Position numbers and translations under genes: made by a program. Shown one piece after another: positions 46,290 to 57,972 of a DNA stretch of 64,000 nt (position 1 is the stretch's first letter; the number at the start of each line of letters is the position of its first letter). Source of the DNA: Amborella trichopoda (Eukaryota > Streptophyta > Magnoliopsida > Amborellales > Amborellaceae); the NCBI RefSeq assembly GCF_000471905.2, contig NW_006500065.1:2473803-2537802 (forward strand), in the 5' to 3' direction. The notes beneath the pieces were generated by a model. That model saw only the letters and a program-made list of their open reading frames with translations. It did not search any database and was not told where the DNA came from.

Positions 46290-47400
46290 TACTACGTCCT
46301 ATGTTCTTGCTCCGCCTGCTACTATATCCCTTAGAACCACTCTGTTATAAGCCACCCTCTAAAATAGTTTAGGAAATTGGGTTCTTAAGAGGGACTAGAC
46401 CAATCCATTTTGAGCTCCAAAGTAGTTTATGTGCTTCCAAAAGATAGTTCCATTCTACTTTATCATAGGCTTTTCAAAATTGCGTTTACATATCAAACAT
46501 GAATAGCGTTGCATTTTCCTAAAATGGATAGTTTCTTGGGCTATTAAAATACTATACGTAATCTACCAATCCTTAATGAATGTCGTTTGTGGACCTAGAC
46601 TTACACTTTGGAGAATAACTCTTGGCCTTTTCGTTAACATCATGTAAGTGGCTGTCAAGGGGCTAATGGGTTTATTGTCTTGTAAAGTTTATATTATTAC
46701 ATTTTTTGTGGATTAGTGAGGTAATCTGGAGTTGTTTGTTTTTTTTGCTCCCCCTTGGTGAAATTCATGAAACACTAATTGCAAATCCTACTTTACACAT
46801 CTGCCTATGGGGCTTTGTATCTTGAAAGGCTAAATTCTACTTCCTTAATTTCTTCCAAATAGAATTCTTGCACAAGCTCATTTGCTTCATTTCCATAAAG
46901 CTTGGAGAAAAGGACCCCCTCAATAGAGAAGGTTATTGTTTTTTCCCAGTGAAAGGGTCTCTCTAGACTATAGCCTCCTTTATACCTTGTATATTATGAT
47001 CTCCCGCACCTTAAATTTTAATTGTGGATGCTATTAGATCGCCTTTGAGAATTAGCTATTGCATGGAACTATTCATATTATTATCCTCTTCTTTCACACA
47101 TTTAGATATTGATATTGGGAATCAAAAAATTTCTTCAATTCTATGTACTCTTTCCAATTCTATTTTGAAATTATCTATTCTTTCTTCGACAGTGAGGCCC
47201 ATTTGAGTTTTTTCTTTTTGGTTTAGTTGTTTTATGCTTCTTGTAGCATGGTTGATCTTTTGTAAAATATACCCAAATTTTGATTTATTCGAATCCTTCA
47301 ATCTTTCTTTAAGAATTTGAAGTTTCTTTGCAATTGTAAAGCACATCCACCTCTGAATTTGTCTATTATTCCAAACTGACATCACCTCATCCATATTGGC
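46290..47400 (-). pseudogene. L1-type LINE ORF2 fragment
   Basis: Reading down from 47394, the first 90 codons include 'KKLQILKERLKDSNKSKFG', typical of the linker before the RT in plant L1 elements. Further on come 'EVEFSLSRYKAP'-like sequence, then 'VSLGPQTTFIKDW' and 'ILIAQETIHF' (about 46600-46500), and 'NFEKPMIK' where intact elements have the DFEKAYDK-type motif. Many stops and frame changes. It is a second L1 relic, on the opposite strand from the one at 37137-43693, and truncated at both ends. Confidence 0.65.
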
Positions 47401-47483
47401 ATTTCCTCCAGTTATATGACCTCAAAAACAAATGGAGGCCATATGTTTGGCATTCTTTATCTAAAAAAAAGGACATGATTGGA

Positions 47484-47874
47484 TGTTAATTGTGGTAATG
47501 CCTAGTCAATGACCATTGGAATTGCTTCCCATGAGCGTGTGACAAAAGAATTTAATCAATCTTTGACATCAACCTTGTCATTTTTTAGATTTTAGGAGTT
47601 GTTTAGAGAAGCAATTAGAGTAATTATGAAATTATTTGTTTTATCAGGAGTAAAAATATCATTATAGTTTTCGTTTTAAATAGGGCATCAATGTCAATTA
47701 GAATTACAATTTACTCGGTGCTAAGTCTTCTATTATTATTAGGATTTTTCATTCAAAGTTGAGTTTTTATATCTTATTTTCGAGTTTAATTAGTGGAAAG
47801 CCAGAAGCCTCACTTCTAGGCTTCCTCTTTAATTTTCATTATTTGATTTATTTTTCTGTGAAATTCATTTTGCA
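47484..47874 (+). mobile_element. Short gypsy-type LTR
   Basis: Starts TGTTAATTGTGGTAATGCCT and ends with CATT before a primer-binding-like site (47879-47897, TTGGTAACAGAGTAGGCTC). That site resembles TTGGTATCAGAGC-type sites that pair with initiator Met-tRNA. A short gag-like beginning follows (47937 onwards: 'MVTRGSQVDDHASEKL'). No second LTR was found. Confidence 0.6.
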
Positions 47875-47878
47875 TTAG

Positions 47879-48560
47879 TTGGTAACAGAGTAGGCTCATT
47901 CCCAAAGCCCTTGGGGATCTGCTGCAAGTTGCATGATGGTCACTAGAGGAAGTCAGGTTGATGATCATGCTAGTGAAAAGTTACATAATGGGGATTCAAT
48001 GATCCCATATAATACAGATAAGATAGCTATTTAGTTTAGTGGAAGACGAGGGAGAGGACAACATAGCTCCGGACGCAAATAAAAGAGCTATTATCCATTG
48101 TTATCCATGTAAATAGATGATATATGGATAAATGCATGTGTATGCGGATATAGATGTTTGAAATTTCGATCAAATTTTTGCAAGCTAATTGAAATATAGA
48201 ACTATTTGAAAATGTTTGAATCCAAAGAGGTTCAAGGAGAGGGTGCATGAGGTGTACCCAACCCACTCGGTCATTCATGACATTAGTGAATATGAATGCA
48301 ATCGCAATAGTAGGTCAAGTTTAGCAGGTAATATAAGTCATAACCAGTGAAGATGTAATCTTATTGCTTATGAGAATATTTTGGTTCATGATCTTGAAGA
48401 GGCCGATAATGGATAATCAAATTTCGAAAATCATCAAGTTATAGATTAGGATTCGCCCTCAATCTTTGATGTATGCTCAAATGAAGAATAAGATTTTATA
48501 TGAGATCCAATTTACATTGATAAACGAGGGTTCACAGTTAAACTAATTTTTGACAAAGGG
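47879..48560 (+). pseudogene. gag: Primer site and degraded gag start of the short-LTR element
   Basis: After the primer-like site comes an ATG at 47937, followed by a 'VTRGSQVDD' N-terminus and then an Arg/Gly-rich 'GRRGRGQHSSG' stretch near 48040. Later parts ('NEYECNRNSRSSLAGN'-like, then 'RGFTVKLIFDKGKNEG' near 48530) are in several frames with stops. The domain identity is weak. Confidence 0.4.
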
Positions 48561-48571
48561 AAAAATGAAGG

Positions 48572-49592
48572 TCTAGACATTCCCCTATAAATTCTGGCTA
48601 ATAGGATTCTTACAAACCTCAAATTATGAGTCCTAAGGACCACACTAAGCCTAGTGAATCATAGCAAATCTAGACCCATTACAATTGTCTCAAAGTCATC
48701 CAAAACCTATCCTAGTACCCTTAATTAGTCATCTTAGCTTTATGAACCTAAAAAACTAATTTGAACACCAATCTGACACCCAAAGACCCAAAATCCGGAT
48801 CCTAAAGTCTGAGCCTTGCTGACCCCCTCAAAATTAACTCAAATTTGACAAACATTGATTCTACGTTATAGAGGAGGTCGTAAGATTTCCAACGGTCCAT
48901 GAATCACCTGAATCCGACTACAATTAGAAAGTTATGGCTTGGGCAATCTTATTTATGAAAATAACATTATAGTCCCTATGAGTAAGTCGGAGCGTGTCAC
49001 ATAAGACAAGCCCATCAGACCTCGTGAGTCTCCATGGCTGGCGCACTTTTTCAACTATGTTTTCGTCCAAAAAGCCCCAAAATTTGCTAGAATCTTCTGA
49101 AGGCCTCTAGGGTGACTTAAGTCAATTCTTGGACATGTTTTGACACGTAAAACCCTAAAAATTGAGAGCATTCCTCAGAAAATGCCTAGAACTCAAGCGT
49201 ATAAACCCCTTTTATCTACCATAGAAAATCACTTAGATTTTAGTCCTAAAATCCTTAGAAAAATAAAAGAACCCAACATCTCCTAGAAAATTAGAAAAAC
49301 ACCCCAGAAAAATAGGAAAATACCTAGGAAATCCTAGAAATTTAAGAAAAGTAGGAAATTCATCCAAATATCCCTAAAATAAATAAATAAAATCCAAAAA
49401 CCACTAAAAATTAAGGGTAAACATTAGAAAATTAGAGAATCCCTAGAAAGCATCTAAAAGAGGATCATATCTGTGATAATTATAAATCTATAATTTGAGC
49501 GACCCCACTCTCTCTTTCTCTTTAACTTAACTCATTTGGCAAGAACTTGAGTTGATTTGGCATATAGGTCGATGCATATTCGTGCATAAACA
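48572..49592 (+). mobile_element. Gypsy-type LTR followed by a primer-binding site
   Basis: The end (GTGCATAAACA) is fixed by the primer-binding site just after it. The start is placed at 'TCTAGACATTCCCCT', which looks like a mutated TGTAGACACCCC as seen in the 31-36 kb and 61-63 kb elements. A purine-rich stretch precedes it, which could instead be the end of the neighbouring gag. The LTR is non-coding with an A-rich second half. Confidence 0.5.
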
Positions 49593-49593
49593 G

Positions 49594-49615
49594 TTTGGTG
49601 CCCATTGTGGGGCTC
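49594..49615 (+). other. Primer-binding site
   Basis: Reads TTTGGTGCCCATTGTGGGGC then TC, the same class as those at 35061 and 61126. Confidence 0.75.
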
Positions 49616-50988
49616 TCAAGATTTAAATCCGTGTATTTAGAGTCTTAGACCATAAAAAGTTTCTTGTAAAAGTCCACTATAATTTTCCAGTAAAAACTAA
49701 AAGAAAATACACCAATGACAAAATCACTAAAGAATTGTTGGAAATCCCTAGAATTCAATTCAGAGCCCATTGTCTGGTGCGTGTCCAGTTGATTCGCCCA
49801 AGACTCGACGCGAGCTGCATCGACTTGTTTAATTCGAGTCTTTGTAGCTCGTGTTGTACGGACATTGGAAAAATTTTCCAATAGTCCCTTTCTTCACCCC
49901 TGTTTTTGCCTTCTGTGTTTTCTGATTTTATTTTTCCTATTTCTAGCAACCTGTAAATTCCAGAAAAATAAAAATAAAAAATAAAAAGGAAGATAGTTAG
50001 GAGAGATTTGACCCTTCCTTGTTTATCTAATTGGATTAGGTTAAAATCTTTATCGGTTTGATTTGCCCTAGATTTGGATTTTTGATTTTGATCTCCTCTT
50101 GGCCTTATCTCTATCCACTCATTAGTAGATTAGGTTGTTTGTATCTTGCTTTCTTATCACACTACTTGCACCCACCACTGGTGTGTTGCTTTTCCACACA
50201 CGATTTACACTTATCCAAAGAGCTTTCAAGTGATTTTTTAAAACCCTCTATACCGACGCTTTAATCATATGGGCGCTTAGTTTTGTGGCAAGACAGTTGG
50301 GAGTGCGCCAATGCTAAAACCAGTGCCCTTCTACATAATTCCTGAGCACAAATCAAACCCACAATAGTAAGCTCGGCCTCCACAGTGGACCTGTAGCTGA
50401 GTGTTATGTGGGCACCCAGTCCGATCTAGCTGTAGTTTTAGCTTTTTTATTAGTTAGGTAACCTTGACCAGACTTAGCCTACCATAGTTCACTAGGTCAA
50501 ACTGTTTTCAAATCATTAGTTTTCTCTAAATTGATAAAGACCATGTGGTGCTCTTTTCCTTCTCTGTAAATGTCTTGATCAGTTGTATTAGTAGCAAAAT
50601 GGTCTCAATTGTTAACCTCTCTAACATAAAACCAAATTGATTTGCTGATACACTTGATTAGTGCCTCAGTTGTTGCTCAATTACTCTCTCCCACAGCTTT
50701 ATAGTACGCTCCTAAGTTTGATCTCTCAATAATTCACATAATTTTGTATATATCTTTTGTTCTTGTAAATAAGTACCATTATATTTTTCCTCTATTCGTG
50801 TGGCATTTTCTTTGTTCTCAATACATTTTTCAACTTGGTCAGTCAACATATGCCAATATAACCCACACACTTTCAAACCTCTACCAAGATACCATATGAT
50901 CCTGAAGGCTTTTCTATCTTCATCCTCAAAGCCTCTTTCACTTTAGATGTCAATGGAAGCAGCCCATACACATTAGGCTTTTAAATCA
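49616..50988. other. Presumed internal leader of the gypsy element, then spacer
   Basis: No gag is found downstream of the primer site. The reverse ORFs at 49645-49949 and the rest show no motif. Confidence 0.4.
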
Positions 50989-51379
50989 GGAAAAAGTTTA
51001 TATAAGGTTGCAACCTTAAAATGTAGAATTACATATACACCTAAAAAATCTATTGGAAATGTTATTTTAATGTTAAAAAACCCTTTAATTGATCATAACG
51101 ACATCGAGATGTATGAATATGAAAAAAAAAAATGTTTTTGAATCCCTGAAATAGTGCATGCAACACATTATCTAGACCGTCCATTTTCAAGATTTCCATA
51201 TGTTTATAGATCTACTTAATTTTAATCATTTTTTTAGTTTAAAATTTTCTAATTAGATATAAAAATATATTTTAAGAAAATCTTAAGATTTTTTTATAAC
51301 AAAATAGATGTTATGATAAAATTTGGAGATACGCCTTATTTGGATTGTTTAAGGTTGCAACCTTATAGAAACCGCACCC
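50989..51379 (+). mobile_element. MITE family M1, copy 3
   Basis: The left end GGAAAAAGTTTATATAAGGT and the reverse complement of the right end, GGGTGCGGTTTCTATAAGGT, both lead into a palindromic 'AAGGTTGCAACCTT' (51007-51020 and 51350-51363). An imperfect 9-bp duplication flanks it: TTTAAATCA (50980-50988) and TTTAAAAAA (51380-51388). Confidence 0.7.
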
Positions 51380-51690
51380 TTTAAAAAAATAAATAAATTA
51401 CATAAACAATGCACTCAACAGCTAGCGAATCTTATACAACAAAACCTCAACAAATCAGTGCATCCAGAAGCCGAAAACATGATCAATTTTGCCTGGTTTA
51501 CCGCTTAGCTCTTATGTTTAGACCATATGCATCCTCAACCATAATAATACCAATGCCCAATTTGACACTAGATTGGGAAGCAAATCGAACAACACAACCA
51601 ACTTTAGGTGTCTGATTTCTCCTTGTGAAAATATGATGAAGTAGAAAAAATATTATTCAAAGTGCATGGTGTGTGGTATGGCAACAAAGG
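51380..51690. other. Spacer, nothing recognised
   Basis: The forward ORF 51409-51615 has no known motif. Confidence 0.4.
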
Positions 51691-51693
51691 TAA

Positions 51694-54206
51694 GGGTCTG
51701 TTTCGGTAAATGAATTTTAAGGCATGGATTCCTAATATTTGAATTTTGCTAAAATCCACTGTGTAGATTGCTTAATGACTAGGATACTTAGAATCAAAAA
51801 AATCAAAATCATGGAAATAAGACCTAATTTTCCATGATTTCATTTCTATACCAAAACCTGTTTTTTTGCATTGTCAAGGCCCATGAATTTCACTCATTGG
51901 CTCCCTCGACCCGAAACATAGGGAGCATTTGGTAGGTATGAAAATTTTAGAGAGATAAAGTACCTAAATATTTTAAAAAGAGAAACTATCTCAAAAATTT
52001 TAGAGAGAAAAATTATCTCAAATTTTAACTTTTAGAGAGATAAAGTATATTAAAATTTTAGAGAGAGTATGTTAAAATTTTAGAGAGTGAAAGTACCAAA
52101 TTTTTTAAAGAGATGAACTATAAAATTTTAGAGAGAGAAACTATCTCAAATTTTAACTCTTAGAGAAAGAAAGTATGATTTTAGAGAGAGAAAGTATGTT
52201 TAAATTTTAGAGATAGAAAGTACCAAATTTTTTTAGAGAGATAAACTATCTGAAAATGTTAAAGAAAAAAACTATCTCAAATTTCAACTTTTAGAGAGAT
52301 AAAGTATGTTAAAATTTTAGAGAGAGAGTATGTTAAAATTTTAGAGAGAGAAAGTACCAAATTTTTTAAAGAGATGAACTATCTCAAAATTTTAAAGAGA
52401 TAAACTATCTCAAATTTTAACTCTTAGAGAGAGAAAGTATGATTTTAGAGAGAGAAAAAATATGTTTAAATTTTAGAGAGAGAAAGTACCAAATTTTTTA
52501 AGAGACATGAACTATCTAAAAATATTAGTGAGAGAAACTATCTCAAATTTTAACTTTTAGAGAGAGAGCATGTTAAAATTTTAGAGAGAGAGTATCAAAA
52601 AAATTTAGAGAGAGAAACTATCTCAAAATTTTAAGTCTTAGAGAAAAACTATCATATTTTAGAGAGAGAAAGTATACGTAAATTTTTAGAGAGAGAAACT
52701 ATCTCAATTTGTTAGAAAGAGAAACTATTTCAAAAGTTTTAAAGAGAGAAACAATCTCATATTTTAATTTTTAGATAGAGAAACTATATCAAATCTTAAG
52801 TTTTAGAGAAAGAAAGTATTCTTCAAATTGTAGAGAGAGTAAGTATTCTTAAACTTTTAAAGAAAAATTATTATAAATTCTAAAAAAACTGCCAAAAAAA
52901 TTTAGAGAGAGAAATATTTCATTTTTTAGATAGAGAAAATATCTCGAATTTTGAGTTTTAGAGAGAAACTATCTCGAAATTAGAATTTTAGAGAGAGAAA
53001 ATATATTAAAATTGTAAAGATAAAATTATATAAAATTTTAGAGAGAGAAACTACCTAAAAACTTTTAGACATAGAAACCATCTCAAAATTTTTGGAGAGA
53101 GAAACTATTGCAAAATTTATCTTTTAGAGAGAGAAAGTATCTTAAAATTTTGGAGAGATAAACTATATCAAATTTTAGATAGAGAAAGTACATGAAATTT
53201 TTAGAAAGAGAAACTATCTCAAAAAAATTTAGAGAGAAACTATCTCAAAATTTATGTTTTAGATAGAGAGTATCTCAAAGTTTTAAACTTCAGAGAGAAA
53301 AAGTATATCAAATTTTAGAGAGACACTATATCAAATTTTCGATAGAGAAACTATTTCAAAATTTTAGAAAAAAAACTATATCAAGCTTGAAGTTTTAGAG
53401 AGAGAAGCATCTTAAAATTTAAGAGAGTTCAAATTTTAGAGAGAGAAAGTAAATAAAAAAGATTAAAAAAAAAACTATCACAAAATTTTTAGAGATAAAT
53501 TATGTCAAATTTTAGCTTTTAAAAAGAAAAAGTATCTTAAAATTTGAGAGAACAACTATATCATATTTTAGAGAGTGAAACTACTTAAAAATGTATAGAG
53601 AGGGAAACTATCTCAAAATTATTGAAGATGGGAACTATCTCAAGTTTTAAGTTTTAGAAAAAGAGAGAGTAACTTAAAATTTTAGAAAGAGAAACTATAT
53701 TAAATTTTAGAGAGAGTAAAGCACCTAAAAATTTTAGAGAGAGAAATTATATCAAAAATTTTAGATTGACAATTTCAAATTTTTAATTTTGGATATAAAG
53801 TATATTAAATTTTAGAGAAAGAAACCATATCAAATTTTAGAGAGAAACTATCTCAAAATTTTTATACATACGCTATCGCAAATTTTAAGTTTTAGCGAGA
53901 GAGAAAGTATATAAAAATTTTAGAGAGAGAAATTGTATCAAGTTTTGTTACCAAACAATGGACATCGAAGTAATTGCAAAGAATCCATAAATTTTGTATA
54001 GTTTATCCAAACAAGAGATTTGATGAATTCATGACAAAAATCCTTGATATTAAAAATCCATATATTTTTTTGGATTTCAAATATATCTAATATTATTAAT
54101 TTCCTACTGTCCAAACAGGCGGACAGGCCCTTAGGTTATATTTTTTTGGATTTCAAATATATCTAATATTATTAATTTCCTACTGTCCAAACAGGAGGAC
54201 AGGCCC
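51694..54206. mobile_element. Inverted-repeat element enlarged by a minisatellite
   Basis: The left end GGGTCTGTTTCGGTAAATGA resembles the reverse complement of the right end (GGGCCTGTCCTCCTGTTTGG, and an inner 'TGTTTGGTAACAAAA'). Plant hAT-like elements often start GGGCCTGTTTGG. The right end is itself duplicated in tandem (76 bp). No clean target duplication. Confidence 0.45.
51935..53950. repeat. 2-kb AT-rich minisatellite with higher-order structure
   Basis: Over sixty degenerate ~27-33 bp units of the form 'AAATTTTAGAGAGAGAAACT' plus 'ATCTCAAA'. In the first part (52027-52800) a larger pattern repeats with a period of about 260 bp: 'AACTTTTAGAGAGA' starts at 52027, 52286 and 52552. Towards the right end the units become irregular. 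Confidence 0.9.
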
Positions 54207-54212
54207 TTAGGT
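54062..54212. repeat. 76-bp tandem duplication
   Basis: The T-run and 'GGATTTCAAATATATCTAAT' at 54065 recur at 54141. One base differs in 'CAGGCGGACAGG / CAGGAGGACAGG'. Confidence 0.9.
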
Positions 54213-55466
54213 TATTTGTTGTAGATCTCAATTGGGCATAATAACGGCTTGTGAAAGCAACAAAATGCTAGCTGCTTTAGCATGAAAAATACAATAAATT
54301 TCAGCTGCAAGGCAAGCAAAACATAGTCCAAAATGGCATTGAAATAGCTCGTTTTGATGTGGAAAGAGAGGCATGCAGTAACAAATCAATTTGAGTAAGA
54401 AATAATCGAAAGAAAGCGACCGAGACCATTGTTCGCAAAATCACCCAAACTAACTGCTAACCGTCTGGTTAGATTTTTCGGTTTTGGACGGGTAGGGTGA
54501 TCAATCGGTATTTTTAAAAAAAAAATTTTAAAAAGTATATATAAATTCGTAAAAATAAGAAATTTGATTTGTAATGTATTTTTAAATATTCTTTACAGTA
54601 TGGTAAAGATTAAAAATTGTTTAGGTCATTAATACTCACTTTTATATTTTCTTATTTTTTTTAGAAAATTTTAAAAATAGCCTTTGAAAAATATAAAATG
54701 GGTTAAAATCCATTTTTTTCATTAATTTTCAACTACATTTGAATGTGTTTTATTTTAATCATTCTTTATATGTTTTTCATATTTTAGTATTTTTTTTATT
54801 TTTTTCGACTCTTTTTTGACCGCTTGGGACTTGCCAGGTTAGAGCGGTTGAATCGACCAGTTTATCGGTTAGGCCAGTTAAACCGCTTTCAGACCTATAT
54901 CCGGTTAACCGTTCCGGTTCGATTTTGCGAACACAGATCAAGACAACGCTTTACGTTGCTATAAATGACCAACAAGAAGACTGACCACACATTAAGCTCA
55001 ACTTCAAGACTTGTCTTGGTAACAAATTGGTCACTCTTCTATTTTCACTCTCTCCCGCAAGAATGTTAGGAAAAGGGCACTCTAGGGCTGCATGTTTATG
55101 CTCAAGGAGCAGGTTCTTTCACACACAAATCAGAGAAAATGGAAGGAATGTGAGAGAGAGAGAGAGCGCGCAAAGGTTTAAGGGTTAAATTCATAGTTTA
55201 GTTGGTTGTTTTCCTATGTTCAATTTCAATATTTGATTATGAGTATCTATAGTGTTATGGAGAGCTATGATCTTAATCATTCATCCATAATCATGCTATC
55301 AATAATGAATGGATGAGATTATTCTTCCATTTAAGATAATTTCAAATTTTCCCATTTAATAAAATATTCATGAGATAATAATATAAAAATCAAACTTTTA
55401 TGCCACTAAAATGCTAGTCAAAAATTTGATTTTATGTGAATGAGGAGTTTGAAGAAGATGTTGGGT
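54207..55466. other. Spacer around the hAT-like MITE
   Basis: Apart from the MITE, only a short (GA)n run near 55150 stands out. Confidence 0.4.
54427..54936. mobile_element. hAT-like MITE (family H1, copy 2)
   Basis: The left end CATTGTTCGCAAAATC pairs with the reverse complement of the right end, CTGTGTTCGCAAAATCG. The 8-bp flanks match at six positions (ACCGAGAC at 54419-54426, ATCAAGAC at 54937-54944). Interior and subterminal 'GGTTAGAGCGGTTGAATCG' are shared with the copy at 42767-43637. No tRNA-like insertion is present. Confidence 0.8.
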
Positions 55467-56640
55467 GAATATGGTCATTAAAAACCTTATGAGTCTTTGT
55501 AAAATGAAATGATATAATGGAACATGAACTCAGTGGGCGTGTTATCTCTCGTGGACTACATTAAGCAAATCATGTTTGCTGATACCAAACTGTGCTTGAC
55601 AATTTAGACTAGTCGGTTGGAAAAAACCTATGTTAACTAGATGAGTAAGTCGAGAGACTATGTGACCTTTGTGTGTGATGATGGCCTTCAAAGACAGCAG
55701 CTAAAGCTTCAACCATGTACCATCACACGACATGCATAATGATAGACCGTTTCGAGAAAGCAAATCACCTTTCAGGGTGAATCTTATGCATGTGCAAGAG
55801 ATACCCCTATACACCATAGTAGCTATGGTCGCATCAAGTCCAGGTGACCTTACCACGTCTCTAGGGAAGAACCTGAAATCCACATACTAGGATTGTGACC
55901 CCTTGGCTCATCGGCCAGACTTTGGTAACCTACTAATGAGCCCCTACATGGATTTTGGGTCATAGGAAACACTGAGTTGATTGATAAAACAAGTGTGAAT
56001 TGTAGTCTACAGATTATTTATTCTTAGACCTTATGGATCCTTATCTCATCTAATGAATTTAATTGTGTTTATTTTTATGATGATATGATTTTAGAATTAT
56101 TATTTAAATTTTCTAGATCTGTCTACATTTTATTTATAAAATTTGGATTAATAAAAATAGAGATATTGATTTTTAATTTTTTAAATATTTTAAAATAGCA
56201 TTGGGCCCATTTTGCATATGGGCCTACCATGCCCTAAATTGGTGGGGGCAACACGCCCGGGTTTCCTAGTTCCTATTCCCATGGGTGGCACGCCCGACTT
56301 TTAGGGGTTTTCCTATCTTTTATGGGATAAGTGGTTAAAGAAGATTTGAGTGAATCTTTTAAAAGACTTGATAAATCTTATGTATATTTTTGGATAAAAC
56401 ACAACATTATGATTAATATTAGTTTATTTGATTTACATTGATGGGATAATGGTCAAAGGAAAGAGGTGGATAAAGGTTAATGGTTCATATTCAATCTTAC
56501 AAAAAAAGTCAAGCCAAGGAAAATTCTAAAAAATGCTAATATTATTTAAAGCTTATAAAAAAAGATTGTCTCTACTCAAAATCTCTATACGTTATCTTTC
56601 TATCTCTCTCTTAAGAAAATTTCTCTCTCATGAAAGCACA
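55467..56640 (+). mobile_element. LTR-like sequence, family L1, copy 2
   Basis: Second copy of the sequence at 25440-26880, sharing 'AACTCAGTGGGCGTG', 'CTAGGGAAGAACCTG' and 'ACAAGTGTGAATTGTAGTC'. A TATA-like 'GCTTATAAAAAAAG' near 56545 is followed by CT-rich sequence, as in copy 1. Confidence 0.55.
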
Positions 56641-57002
56641 AATAGTGGCCCACTCTCGCATATTTGATCTCTCTCCCACATGTTAAAAAACCTAAGGATT
56701 TAGGCTATGAATTTCTTCTCTCTCTCATCTCTCAACTGTGGATTTATGGCTAAGGGTTTTAGGGTACAACAAAAAGATAATTCATCTCTCTCAAACTATG
56801 TTGCTAATGGGTCATTTGGGTATATGAAAATCTATTTCGTGACAATAGATTATAAGGAAATATGACATTCATACTATTTGTGTACACTTTAATAGAGGAA
56901 ATGGAAAAACATTACAGAGATTATCAAGATTTCTTCAAAAATCATTAAATCCATTATGCCCGGGGGTGAAAAATATATTACGCGGTTGACGGGTAATCTT
57001 TA
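56641..57002. other. Spacer, nothing recognised
   Basis: Repeats of CT-rich phrases continue from the LTR for about 150 bp. No gene seen. Confidence 0.4.
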
Positions 57003-57972
57003 GAAGCCGTTTGTGTGCATTTCTCTACCCTATCCCTGCTTAAAAAACATTTCCCTCTCTCTACCCTATCGCTGCTTAAAAAACATTTCCCTCTCTCAAG
57101 TATACGTTGTACCTTATAATTATTAAGGTAAGTAGAAAGTGAAAATAGGGGATATGAAAAGAGGAATCTAAATTGATTTGAACTGGTATACGAGGACAAT
57201 TTTCTACTGCAATCGTAATAAAAAATTTCTACATCTCTCTGTCCCCAATTTGGATTGTAGCCCTCATCTGACTCTCATATAAAAAGGAGGGACAATTTTT
57301 CTGCTGCAATCATAACAAAAAAATTTCTACATTCTTCTATCCCCAATTTGGGTTGTATCTCGCAATCAGCTCTCATATAAAAACAAAAGTAATAATTGGT
57401 AATAGATAATAAATTACACAACACAATCATAATAAAAAATTTCACACAACATAATTCTCATTAAAGATTAATAAAAACTCAATTGAAATAAGATACATCT
57501 TTCGTTTCCTCCAATGCTTCAACATTTTCGACTGCAATTACCAAACTTTCCAGTTTACTAATCAAACTTCTTCCCATTTTTTAATTTGTACCATAAAGAT
57601 TTTGATTTTGTTATCATAAATTTATTTCTTATTTGAAATTATATATAGAGAGACATTTGAAGGACTTCTATAAACAATAAATAAAAATAAGGCTTGTCAT
57701 AATAAAATCATGTTATTCCATTGACTTATCATGTTGAAACCGATATCTAATCATGTTAGCCAAATATAGCCATATTTTTCGTATTTGGATGGTAATGCAT
57801 TTCTCATATGTCTTCCAAACATAGCCGAACAGCAGCAATGTATTTCTCAAGTTGCATCCAAATACTATCCAAACAGAGACCATCCATTTGCAAGTAATGT
57901 ATTACGCAGTAATGTATTATGCCCGTAATATATTTCACAAAAAATATATTTCTAGGTATCCAAACGGCTCTT
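57003..57972. mobile_element. Inverted-repeat element with 'AGCCGTTTG' ends and internal duplications
   Basis: The left end AGAAGCCGTTTGTGTGCATT pairs with the reverse complement of the right end, AGAGCCGTTTGGATACCTAG. Inside are a 36-bp tandem duplication (57021-57092, 'CCTATC(C/G)CTGCTTAAAAAAC') and a 96-bp tandem duplication (57195-57290 and 57291-57386, 'CAATTTTxCTxCTGCAATC'). No target duplication found. Confidence 0.45.
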
